NCBI RefSeq assembly: GCF_004661485.1
Contig: NZ_PQVH01000011.1
Location: forward strand, 1-64,000
Reading direction: 5' to 3'
From: Methylotenera oryzisoli
Lineage (GTDB): Bacteria; Pseudomonadota; Gammaproteobacteria; Burkholderiales; Methylophilaceae
DNA length: 64,000 nucleotides
Shown here: in pieces, positions 1 to 7,562 of the stretch
Layout: each line of letters opens with the position of its first letter
Numbering within the stretch: the first letter of the stretch is position 1
Position numbers and translations under genes: made by a program
The notes under the pieces: generated by a model
Seen by the model: only the letters and a program-made list of their open reading frames with translations
Databases searched by the model: none
Told to the model about the DNA's origin: nothing

Positions 1-33
1 TTTCGCCAGTCCCGCTTGACTGATGGGTTAGGC
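1..33 (-). repeat. Partial attC recombination site of an integron cassette
   Basis: On the minus strand the end of the cassette gene runs into GCCTAAC (positions 33-27), a perfect RYYYAAC core (R''), followed by TCAAGCGGGACTGGCGAAA-like sequence that resembles the L'' half of attC sites, including the Vibrio VCR family (CAAG-GGGACTG). The rest of the palindrome lies left of the window. The gene's stop codon lies inside the core, as is common for cassettes. The partner core that opens the cassette is at 266-272. Confidence 0.68.
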
Positions 34-261
34 TGGTGCATGCGATAAGAATAGTAAAGGGTCATTTTTTAACCAATGCTCACTTAAATACACTAAACCA
101 AAAGGCTCAGATTTCAACATGATGCCAGCCTCATTTACATTGATGCTTTTAATATCTGCTTCAGAAACTGCAATTAGCTCAACAATACCAATGGTTTTCC
201 CATTCTCAAACATGACGGAATCACCAATCAAAATTTCTGAGCCATCTTGATACTTAAACAT
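28..261 (-). CDS. Integron cassette gene, hypothetical 77-aa protein
   Basis: This short protein of unknown function lies exactly between two integron core sites: GTTAGGC on the minus strand at 272-266 opens the cassette 5 bases before the ATG, and GCCTAAC at 33-27 overlaps its TAA. It is a single-gene cassette read in the usual orientation, away from the integrase. The N-terminus (YQDGSEILIGDSVMFENGKTIG) looks like a small beta-barrel/SH3-like fold, with a DG-x-EI-x-x-GD-x-V pattern seen in small hypothetical proteins, but I cannot name a family. There are no signal peptide or membrane segments. The only ribosome-site candidate is the AGG inside the core sequence. A promoter for it would have to lie in the attI-like region 273-465. 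Confidence 0.7.
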   Translation of the reverse strand: MFKYQDGSEILIGDSVMFENGKTIGIVELIAVSEADIKSINVNEAGIMLKSEPFGLVYLSEHWLKNDPLLFLSHAPA

Positions 262-274
262 TAATGCCTAACAG

Positions 275-408
275 TTAATATAGAGACCCATGGGTCCGTA
301 TATTAATAATTGAATGTTCGTGGAACATGGCTGCAATCCCCTGTCTTTTCTTGGTTTTATTGTTTCTCGGTCTCTATATTGAAATATTAATATAGAGACG
401 CATCAGTC
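275..408. repeat. attI-like region with repeated AATATAGAGAC motifs
   Basis: Between the first cassette and the integrase start there are three copies of a 12-bp motif: AATATAGAGACC forward at 277-288, its complement GGTCTCTATATT at 369-380, and AATATAGAGACG forward at 389-400. The two forward copies sit in 22-bp near-identical direct repeats (275-296 and 387-408, three mismatches). The last two form an inverted repeat with an 8-nt loop. In integrons this interval holds attI, the cassette promoter Pc and the integrase promoter; these repeats are candidates for integrase-binding direct repeats or an operator. The junction with the cassette is at the GTTAGGC core (272-266, minus). Confidence 0.45.
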
Positions 409-465
409 TTGTTTTTCTGATTGTAAACTATTACCTTTTTCATCACCACTATCGGAGTTAAGCTT

Positions 466-1447
466 ATGGGGTCAACCACTTTCAGTTAGCCAACCACCTC
501 GTTTATTAGAGCGTGTTTCAACCATCTGCCGTCGACGACATTTTAGTTTTAGAACTGAAGAAGCTTATATCCACTGGATTAAACGCTTTATCTTTTTCCA
601 TCAAAAACGCCATCCTGATTCAATGGGAATTCCAGAAGTCGAATCGTTTCTGAATCATCTTGCGTTTCATCGATCATGCTCGGCCTCCACCCAAACACAG
701 GCATTAAATGCCTTGGTTTTCTTATATCAGGAAGTATTAGATAAGCCTTTAGGACAAATGAAGGGCTTGAGTCGTGTACAGCAGCGTCATCGTGTACCTG
801 TGGTGCTGAATGTGTCCGAAGTTAAAGCATGCTTAGAAGTGATGAGTGGGACTTGTCAGTTGATTGCACAATTGATTTATGGTGCAGGTCTAAGAGTAAA
901 TGAATGCATGGGGCTGAGAGTAAAGGATTTGGATTTTGTGACAGGATCACTGAGTGTAAGAGATGGTAAAGGAGGTAAGGATCGCACTACTCTACTGCCC
1001 AGACAATTAATTGCTCCGCTAAAAAAACATTTACTTAAAGTAGCTCAGTTGCATCAGTCTGATTTGAATCGTGGGGCTGGGTTTGCTGCAATGCCAGGTG
1101 CTTTGTATAAAAAGTATCCTACAGCTTCACGTTCGCTGGCTTGGCAATATGTGTTCCCATCTAGTGTTTTACGTTTATGGAGCGATGGGAAGATGAAGGT
1201 ACGCTGGCATATGTCAGATAGTACGATTCAAAAAGCATTTAAGGTGGCTTTAAAGCAGGCTAACATCCATAAGCACGCTTCAGTGCATACACTGCGTCAT
1301 TCGTTTGCTACGCATCTTTTAAGTTCTGGTACCGATATTAGGACGATTCAATTGCTATTGGGGCATCGTAGCTTACAAACCACGATGATTTACACCCATG
1401 TAATTGAGGCAACAAAATTAGTCACCAGTCCTTTTGATAAACTTTAA
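466..1447 (+). pseudogene. intI: Integron integrase (IntI family), start region frameshifted
   Basis: A tyrosine recombinase that would cut and join attI/attC sites. All catalytic residues are visible in the open frame from 623: Arg in GAGLRVNE, Lys in GKGGKDR, HTLRH, LLGH and the Tyr of TMIYTHV. The stretch around GALYKKYPTASRSLAW is the extra segment diagnostic of integron integrases, absent from phage integrases. Homology to the N-terminal core-binding domain continues upstream of the ATG at 623 (codons 497-622: FRTEEAYIHWIKRFIFFHQ), yet that frame has no ATG/GTG/TTG back to a stop at 380. An ATG at 466 with GGAG eight bases earlier is one base out of frame. Removing one G from the GGGG run (468-471) would give a continuous 326-aa protein, near the 337 aa of IntI1. 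Either recent inactivation, a sequencing slip, or internal initiation at 623. Confidence 0.72.
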
Positions 1448-1926
1448 TGCTAAAACTAGTCCAAGCGGATATTAAGTTTAATGTCCGCTTTGGGTCTTGA
1501 ATTCAACGGAGAAACTTAAACTTAGCGGCAACTTTGTCCCGCTTCGGCGACGTTAAAAGTACTTTATAAATCACTTTAATTTGCATAGTTCAGATAATTA
1601 TAAGGGGCTCTTTTGACTGGAATACTCACTACAGACTTTTACATGGAAAAAGCTCTCTTATTTCATCCTCAAATCAGATCTTCTAGACACTTGCGCTACA
1701 GAATATGTTATCGGAGCTTTCTTATAATACCAAAAATTCATGTTTAATTTGGTACAATGACTCAAGTGTCGGCTCCCCTAACTCCTTGAGGCTTAGAATT
1801 AGCAGGACAGCGAAAGAAGGTACTTAGCTTTCGTGAGAAGCGCAGCTCAGCGAGGTCGCCTAACGGCAGCTGCGTACCACTGGTTCCTCGCCTATTTTCC
1901 TACTTAGAATCATCAGCCGCTTTGTT
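1448..1926. other. Intergenic region behind intI: hairpin and attC-like sequence
   Basis: No convincing gene. A stem pairs CCAAGCGGA (1461-1469) with TCCGCTTTGG (1484-1493), with no U-run, so it is only a possible terminator for the integrase. At 1501-1558 a 58-bp segment starts with ATTCAAC (fits RYYYAAC), contains AGCGGCAAC/GTCCCGCT that can pair, and ends with GTTAAAA (one mismatch to GTTRRRY). The length and order fit a short or decayed attC site. The remainder (1560-1926) shows no ORF or clear element. Confidence 0.35.
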
Positions 1927-2031
1927 TCATGATTTCTTCTTTGAGCATTTCAGGTATATCAAGTACGCACTGGCTATGAACAGGATAACCAGTCCAAATC
2001 CCATGAATACTAAAAAAAGTGGGTTATTCAT
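1927..2031 (-). CDS. Possible 34-aa single-pass membrane peptide
   Basis: A 34-codon ATG-to-TGA frame encodes MNNPLFLVFMGFGLVILF, then IASAYLIYLK and a KCSKKKS tail. About 20 consecutive hydrophobic residues followed by a Lys-rich end is the layout of a small inner-membrane protein with the C-terminus in the cytoplasm. No clear Shine-Dalgarno sequence precedes it, and no family is recognised. It sits alone between the integron integrase and another orphan gene on the same strand. It may also be the remnant of a larger membrane protein. Confidence 0.33.
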   Translation of the reverse strand: MNNPLFLVFMGFGLVILFIASAYLIYLKCSKKKS

Positions 2032-2135
2032 TTTTTCAGTTAATCGTGTTTAATTAGTTGCCATTATTACGTCTCAAAGGCGTCTAGTAAACTAGTGGCG
2101 ATTCAGTATTTGAGTATTTCTGAACTTTAAATTTA

Positions 2136-2558
2136 TTAACTATATAAAACTTTTATATTAGTGATTCCCTCATCGCTTTGTACTCCATAGCTTGAATAAT
2201 ATTTGCTGCCGTCGGCTAACTCATAGATTTCAATATTACTTTCACTCTCTTCATTTTTAAGTCGCCCAACGCTTAGCTTCACTAAAGGATTCATACTCCA
2301 CGACGCAGTTCTATTAATGTATGGAGGGGATACTAAATATATTGACCTAATAGTTATTTTTGGTTGATTTAATAAATCACTAATTTGGGATGATCTGGAT
2401 AATAAGAAAGTAGACGATATCGTATCAAGTCCATCCATGAATTTACAGTCAGCATAAAACCAAAGGGCATTAACCATTAATTCAGCATAACTCCATAAAC
2501 TTTCGCCAGTACCTTTCCACTGTAAAGGTAATTTAGCGCTATCAATAGTTTGGAACAT
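2136..2558 (-). CDS. Hypothetical 140-aa protein, island gene
   Basis: A soluble protein of unknown function. There is no signal peptide or transmembrane segment. It has an aromatic N-terminal part (QWKGTGESLWSYAELMVNALWFYADCKF) and a C-terminal part suggestive of beta-strands (IEIYELADGSKYYSSYGVQSDEGITNIKVLYS). It is divergent from the Xre-type regulator at 2651, and an inverted repeat (2581-2611) lies between the two starts. That arrangement is common for small regulator/effector modules on mobile islands, but nothing in the protein identifies it as a toxin or immunity protein. Confidence 0.55.
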   Translation of the reverse strand: MFQTIDSAKLPLQWKGTGESLWSYAELMVNALWFYADCKFMDGLDTISSTFLLSRSSQISDLLNQPKITIRSIYLVSPPYINRTASWSMNPLVKLSVGRLKNEESESNIEIYELADGSKYYSSYGVQSDEGITNIKVLYS

Positions 2559-2580
2559 AAATATCCAGAAACAATAAAAT

Positions 2581-2611
2581 GAACACTATAGATTGTAGTC
2601 CTTTAGTGTTC
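2581..2611. promoter_or_regulatory. Inverted repeat between divergent orphan gene and Xre regulator
   Basis: Perfect 8-bp arms GAACACTA (2581-2588) and TAGTGTTC (2604-2611) are separated by 15 bp, in the 92-bp gap between two divergent starts. Xre-family repressors usually bind palindromes next to their own gene, so this is a candidate operator for the product of 2651-2932. Confidence 0.4.
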
Positions 2612-2650
2612 GATTTGGCTAGATGGAGGTCTAAATAACTGGGCCTTTAT

Positions 2651-2932
2651 ATGGATATTAAAGATGCATTTGCGATAGCATTAAAACAAGCTAGAACAGC
2701 CAATAAACTAACACAAGAAGACTTTTCTAATATTTCTAGCCGCACTTATGTAAGCTCACTTGAACGGGGGCTGAAAAACCCAACGTTGGATAAAATTGAA
2801 GATTTGGCCAGCGTAATAGGATTACATCCTCTATCGCTAATTACTCTGGCATATATGATCGGAAGAAACGACCTAGACACCACAGAACTATTTAAAGTGG
2901 TGTCTGAAGAGTTGGCTCAAATGCATGTGTGA
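2651..2932 (+). CDS. Xre-family helix-turn-helix regulator
   Basis: A 93-aa DNA-binding protein. Residues about 8-62 form a Cro/C1-type HTH: ALKQARTANKLTQEDFS, then SSRTYVSSLERGLKNPTLDKIEDLASVIGLHPLSLI, matching the family pattern of LTQE-x-x-A, the recognition helix ending in LERG-x-x-PTLD, and the fourth helix. The C-terminal 25 residues are a short helix without an effector domain, so it probably acts as a simple repressor. It is divergent from the 140-aa gene, with an inverted repeat in between. The target is inferred from position only. Confidence 0.8.
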   Translation: MDIKDAFAIALKQARTANKLTQEDFSNISSRTYVSSLERGLKNPTLDKIEDLASVIGLHPLSLITLAYMIGRNDLDTTELFKVVSEELAQMHV

Positions 2933-3276
2933 AAAATGTATTCGAAATTTACTATTCAATCAGATTACGGATTTCAATTATTACTAACGTAAAAACACGA
3001 CCTATACAAATCCACAACTATGCCCGGAATAGATCTAGGCTTCTGGCTACGTAAATCTGTGAATATTTAAAAGATAGCAAGCCGAATATGAAAAGAATTC
3101 AATTTCATAGCTATGGAGGTCTAGAAGAAATGCAGAGAGAGGTGTGAAGTTCCCTTGCTTTAGCAAAAGTTTCTTAAACTACTCCTGCAAAAATAAGTTG
3201 TACGGGGTAAATACGGCTTAAAGGTGCCTAGTAAACCAATGACAGTTCAAACATACACTTAGATTTATCTGCTCTC
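2933..3276. other. Intergenic stretch without an intact gene
   Basis: AT-rich sequence between the Xre gene and the end of the recombinase operon. The only coding trace is the short dehydrogenase-like fragment at 3088-3147. No terminator with a U-run or repeat was seen. Confidence 0.4.
3088..3147 (+). pseudogene. Remnant of the start of an MDR-family (zinc/quinone) oxidoreductase
   Basis: The frame reads MKRIQFHSYGGLEEMQREV and then a stop. This matches the first strand of medium-chain dehydrogenase/reductases (M-K-x-I-x-F-x-x-YGG-P-E-x-x-x-x-E-V) closely enough to suspect a gene broken after about 19 codons. The following bases give no further convincing match. It sits in otherwise non-coding island DNA, as expected for an insertion or deletion scar. 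It could be chance, since the match is short. Confidence 0.35.
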
Positions 3277-3789
3277 TTATTTTTGATATGGAAACTTGAT
3301 AGCTATAACTTTGTTTTCCATTATGATGTCAGCCAATCTTCTAGCTTCAGACTTTAGAAGCTCAATTTGCGCTTGCTGCGTTTTGATTATAGCTTCAAGT
3401 TGGGCTACTTTTTGCCCCTCCTTATCTGCCTTCACCTTCCAAACTCTTAACTCTTCTCTATTTAAATAGAGACGCTCTTCAAAACTCAAATCCTTTTGCC
3501 CATTGGGCTTGATATGCTTGACACTAACATCATCAAGATTAGCCTCCTTCCTATTAACCTTTATTTTCTTAAGCTCATCTAAGGGCCACTTTCTGTTATT
3601 AATTGTTCCTCGATTTACTAAAGCCAGCTTAGCTAAAACTGACTGTGTAGGTTTGCATTTAGGGTTTAATCTTATCTTTTCTATTGCATCCCGAATCCTG
3701 TTTGTAACTTCATGAAAATCTTGTTGATTTTTTTCCTCAAGTGCTTGAGGTAAATTAGACATTTTCTTAGGTTTACTCAATCTCTTCAC
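3277..3789 (-). CDS. Recombinase-operon accessory protein (TnpC-like)
   Basis: A 170-aa basic protein. The middle (QSVLAKLALVNRGTINNRKWPL) looks like a helix-turn-helix, and residues about 107-160 (FEERLYLNREELRVWKVKADKEGQ, then KVAQLEAIIKTQQAQIELLK) form a long coiled coil. It is last in the recombinase operon. Starts: GTG at 3789 overlaps the previous gene by 17 bases, TTG at 3780, ATG at 3762. In Tn554 the small TnpC protein has the same place and promotes transposition orientation and efficiency; equivalence is inferred from order, size and coiled coil, not from sequence identity. Confidence 0.6.
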   Translation of the reverse strand: MKRLSKPKKMSNLPQALEEKNQQDFHEVTNRIRDAIEKIRLNPKCKPTQSVLAKLALVNRGTINNRKWPLDELKKIKVNRKEANLDDVSVKHIKPNGQKDLSFEERLYLNREELRVWKVKADKEGQKVAQLEAIIKTQQAQIELLKSEARRLADIIMENKVIAIKFPYQK

Positions 3790-5704
3790 CTAAACCTTTA
3801 ATCACCTGTGTGGCTTCTTCCGCTGCAGCCAAATGAACATCTTTAGCATACGCCATTGCTTCATCAGCAACCATTGTTAAATTATGCTCTAGGATTTTTT
3901 TCCATTGCGGCAAGTGAGTTTTGGTAATCACCGCCTGATGACATCTTCCTGGATTACATTGCAGAGATCCAATACAAGGACTTAACTCTCGTGTACCATC
4001 CTTCAACAGCCTATCTCTCCGACCACCACAATAACCTGTACCTACACTGGCAAATGGCAAACCCTGTTTCGCCAGATGCTTTATGACCTCTTCAGTGCTC
4101 CATCCTTGTGCGGCCATACCTTCAAAATATATCTTACGGCGCTCTCTAAACTCTTGTGCGCCACCTCCAGACACCGGCATATTTGGGTCATACAAGGATT
4201 GCGCAGCCTCCAAATATGCATTAGATGTTCTCATGGCTCGTTGAGTCGAAATATCTGCAATGTTCCCATACATTAAGGTTACTGATGGAGGCAATGCATT
4301 TAAGGCTGTGTAAAGGTGCTTCATTTGATGTGCAATAAACATTAAACCAACATCGGCCCTTGCTAATTGGTTTGCTAATGTATGCCTGAGCTGATGTAAA
4401 TTAATTACCCATTCACTCCATCTTTTTGATGTATCGATATTCCTCAAATAATTGTTTATTGCTCCAGCTAATCCAGTAAGAGTCATTGGTTTAGGGTTAA
4501 CACCAATAGGGACAGTTTCCCTCCCTGAAATTAAGAAATGATTGAATGTTACCTTAGATATCTCCTCCAGACACTTTAATGCATCGCGCATAATAGGTAT
4601 GGCAGGCCACAAGTCTTTGCCTTCTATCTTGCTGTCATCCTCGCCCTTTACGTGTGTACCCTTAAGCACATATACACCATGATGTTTCGTAATACAGCCT
4701 AATTGAAAAGTCGTTAAATCGCTATACCTGGCTCCTGTATACAGACCAATAACGGTATAAGCCGCTGTCTGAACGTTATATAAGTAATCGAGCACATCAC
4801 TCAAATATAACCCATATTTTTCTTTGAATTGTCTTCTTAGCTCGAGCGTGCCGTAGTGCGGTTTAACTTTCAACTCATGTGCGATGTTTCGATCTAGAGT
4901 ACGAATCCTCACATAATCCTCGAACATTTCTGCGCCATTCGGTATCTCAAATACTTTGTAATTTTGGATATCTATTTCTAAACTATCCTCGGATTCGATA
5001 CCTCGCCATTTTAAAAAACCTCGAACATCGGAACATGCACGATTAGAAAGAAATCTGAATAATTCATTCGGCATGACCGGATTGTATTCAGGTCGTTTCT
5101 TGGCATACTTGAAATCCAGCGCCATTACTTCAGCCCATTTCCATTTAACTGATTTTCCAAAACATCTAGAAATTACTCCTGTAGCTAAGTACATCAGGCC
5201 TCTTTTTAACGAAGACCCATCTCTGAATACAGAGTCAGTCAAGGCCCTTTTAATATCAATTAAAGTAATATCAGTTATAGATTGAATATGCGTCAATGAG
5301 GACGTACTAGAGAGTTTAAGTAAGATACTTTCCCTATAGATAGCAGAGAAAAGGCGGGCTAATGCTCTAAATGCAACTACTACAGTCTGAGGCTTCACCC
5401 CCTTAGATGTGGTACTGAACACCCCCGGGACTAAATAATAAATCGCTGTAAACACCTTCAATTCGTAGATCATTTGATCCGGTAAGATATAAAGCTCTTG
5501 CTCGGAATTCCCCCCAATATAATTATCCCAGTCAATTTGAAGTCGTGTTTTAGGCGTAGAGGTTTGTCGAATCAGAGCTTCATCATAGAAATCCCAAAAT
5601 CTACTACCAAACGTTGATTTTTTGGTAATCTGGAAGTTTTCATCGAACACAAACTTACCACTCATAACAGCCTGAACGTCAATGATTGGAGAAATTTCAA
5701 TCAT
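3773..5704 (-). CDS. Tyrosine recombinase, third of the element's trio
   Basis: About 643 aa. The C-terminal half is a phage-integrase-type catalytic domain with all key residues: Arg in IGLYTGARYSDL, HQLRH, H in FIAHQMKH and Tyr in VTLMYGNI. A Cys-rich segment follows (GYCGGRRDRL..., CIGSLQCNPGRCHQAV), perhaps a metal site, and the protein ends in a helical tail. I chose ATG 5704, not the upstream ATG at 5737: GGAG precedes it by six bases, and it overlaps the previous stop as ATGATTGA, the same 8-base overlap type as between the first two genes. This implies translational coupling. It would cut and join the element's ends together with its partners. Confidence 0.75.
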   Translation of the reverse strand: MIEISPIIDVQAVMSGKFVFDENFQITKKSTFGSRFWDFYDEALIRQTSTPKTRLQIDWDNYIGGNSEQELYILPDQMIYELKVFTAIYYLVPGVFSTTSKGVKPQTVVVAFRALARLFSAIYRESILLKLSSTSSLTHIQSITDITLIDIKRALTDSVFRDGSSLKRGLMYLATGVISRCFGKSVKWKWAEVMALDFKYAKKRPEYNPVMPNELFRFLSNRACSDVRGFLKWRGIESEDSLEIDIQNYKVFEIPNGAEMFEDYVRIRTLDRNIAHELKVKPHYGTLELRRQFKEKYGLYLSDVLDYLYNVQTAAYTVIGLYTGARYSDLTTFQLGCITKHHGVYVLKGTHVKGEDDSKIEGKDLWPAIPIMRDALKCLEEISKVTFNHFLISGRETVPIGVNPKPMTLTGLAGAINNYLRNIDTSKRWSEWVINLHQLRHTLANQLARADVGLMFIAHQMKHLYTALNALPPSVTLMYGNIADISTQRAMRTSNAYLEAAQSLYDPNMPVSGGGAQEFRERRKIYFEGMAAQGWSTEEVIKHLAKQGLPFASVGTGYCGGRRDRLLKDGTRELSPCIGSLQCNPGRCHQAVITKTHLPQWKKILEHNLTMVADEAMAYAKDVHLAAAEEATQVIKGLGEEIE

Positions 5705-7562
5705 GTTCCACTCCATGATAAATAAGAGGATCAACAATTACATCGATGGTTTCGGAAAGCTCAATTGCCCACTCAATATCACTAGCACTGAACTCGCTTT
5801 TGTCAGAATCAAACAATTGATTCAGTAGTTCTAATGTTTTATCGTAGTGCTCCGCATTAGGGAGATTTTGAATATTATTTTGTTGAATACTCAATAGCTG
5901 AGCACGATATGCTGCCAATACAGGTAAATGCTGCCTGAGAACAATAACATTTTTACAAAACAGACACATATTAAATCTGACGCAGGGTGCTCCTTCGACA
6001 TAATCTTGCGATTTTTTAACCCATTCAGGTGGGTCGAATGTATTTTTGCAGTCGGAAATCAACCCTTTATAGAATTTAACTGGCTTCTCACTATTTAAAT
6101 CCTCTTTGGTAGAATTACAATCCGATGTAAATGTGATTCTGTTTTCTCTAATTTTTTGTAGTGCCTCTAGAACTTCACCCCTTATGTGAATATCAACTTT
6201 GTTTCGATTTACATATGAAAGCGTTGTCGAAATATTTTTATGGCGGGCAACTTGCTGAATTTCGAAAAGATCCCGACCTTCAAGTGCCATACTGGTAAGT
6301 TTAGTTGACCGAAAGCGCACAAGATTAAAATCAAGCCTTCCTCCTGCATCATTTCGCATGTCATATTTTTCTGCAATTGCTCTGCACCACAGTGAAGTGG
6401 TTGCCGGAGTAAGTTGAATTGGCTTACTCCAGCTTACACGACTCCCTGATTCATAAATAAGTAGCTTGCGTTTAAGTGGATCACCCTCATCAAGACCATC
6501 TCGCATATTTTTTGTAAGTGTTATAAGCAAATCAAATGCACGTTTCACATTGATTGCTTGTTTCCGCTTCAAGGGGATTTCACTATTGCTGTCTAGTAAC
6601 GACAAATGAAGTTCCAGATCTCCTCCAGATCTTTTCTTTTCGAAGACTAGATAGGGCATGCCTGTTAGTTCATGCTCATCCTGGTAAGCATCTGTGCTCA
6701 AAGCAAGCAATGAAGTTGGATTTAACCCTGTTAAATAAACTAAATTGATTACAATTGGCATAATTAACTCGCTACTAACAATTGATACTACGCCCCAACT
6801 CTTATAAACGTTCTTGATACCGCCGTGAGTACAACTTGCATGGTGATAAAATTTATTATGCGATTTATCTAAATTACAACAGCTTCCAAAGCTTGGCTTT
6901 GATTCCATTACATTCTCGAAATACCATTGGAGATTCTCAATTACCTTCCACCCATATCCTGGATCAAAATATTGCGCATTAGGATCTGCTGCAGATCTAA
7001 TTCTTGGATCTCTGCCGACACCCGGTTTAAGGGGTTGATATCCAGAGATAATTTTGTGAACTAATCGCATTTCATTACTCAATGCGTTTAATATCTGGTC
7101 GAGTTCATTATCTGAATAGTCTGTATGTACCTCCGTTTCCCGTTGAGATGCACCCAAACTAGAATTTTGCATAAATTCACAAGAAAGCAATTGATACGAA
7201 ATAGCATCTAACATCACCTGACGAACTGAACTTAAAAATCCTACTAATGTATGGGATTTTAGTTTGGGTAAATCTTTTGCTACGTTGCCATGTATTGCTA
7301 ACGTTTGTTTCAATCTAACCAAAAAAAACTCATCAATATGCTCTTTTAGCAGAAACGGTTTATTACCGTGAATACTCTGTAAATAAATAACTATTCGATT
7401 TCTAGCTGCGATGTATGCTGATTTTCTGTCTTTAGATGAGGCCCTGTCTCGGCGACAATTAAATAGCCATAGAATCTGGGCGAATGGTTCTTCTTGTGTT
7501 GGCTCAGGGGGCAAACCATAACTATTGATATCAAACAAATGTATATTGAAGATATCACTCAT
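5697..7562 (-). CDS. Tyrosine recombinase-like protein, middle of the trio
   Basis: 621 aa with a recognisable but altered catalytic domain. The first active-site region reads VYLTGLNPTSLLAL, where the usual Arg is Asn. The second motif is LVRFRSTK, with His replaced by Val but Arg kept. His in VARHKNIS and the Tyr in TTLSYVNR are present. A later Cys motif (CVRFNMCLFCKN) could bind a metal. It resembles TnpB of Tn554 in place and size. With an Arg-I change it may act as a structural or partner subunit. It starts at ATG 7562, overlapping the previous stop by 8 bases (ATGAGTGA). Confidence 0.72.
   Translation of the reverse strand: MSDIFNIHLFDINSYGLPPEPTQEEPFAQILWLFNCRRDRASSKDRKSAYIAARNRIVIYLQSIHGNKPFLLKEHIDEFFLVRLKQTLAIHGNVAKDLPKLKSHTLVGFLSSVRQVMLDAISYQLLSCEFMQNSSLGASQRETEVHTDYSDNELDQILNALSNEMRLVHKIISGYQPLKPGVGRDPRIRSAADPNAQYFDPGYGWKVIENLQWYFENVMESKPSFGSCCNLDKSHNKFYHHASCTHGGIKNVYKSWGVVSIVSSELIMPIVINLVYLTGLNPTSLLALSTDAYQDEHELTGMPYLVFEKKRSGGDLELHLSLLDSNSEIPLKRKQAINVKRAFDLLITLTKNMRDGLDEGDPLKRKLLIYESGSRVSWSKPIQLTPATTSLWCRAIAEKYDMRNDAGGRLDFNLVRFRSTKLTSMALEGRDLFEIQQVARHKNISTTLSYVNRNKVDIHIRGEVLEALQKIRENRITFTSDCNSTKEDLNSEKPVKFYKGLISDCKNTFDPPEWVKKSQDYVEGAPCVRFNMCLFCKNVIVLRQHLPVLAAYRAQLLSIQQNNIQNLPNAEHYDKTLELLNQLFDSDKSEFSASDIEWAIELSETIDVIVDPLIYHGVEHD

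Noticed and set aside
1780-1900. Possible tRNA or second attC around GGCTCCCC...GTCGCCTAACGGC
   Set aside because: No cloverleaf could be formed and, although GCCTAAC occurs, no paired L''/L' arms or GTTRRRY end were found at a suitable distance.
3277-3789. GmtX of a gamma-mobile-trio element
   Set aside because: The position is comparable, but the protein lacks the conserved GmtX features I know and has a long coiled coil instead, closer to TnpC.
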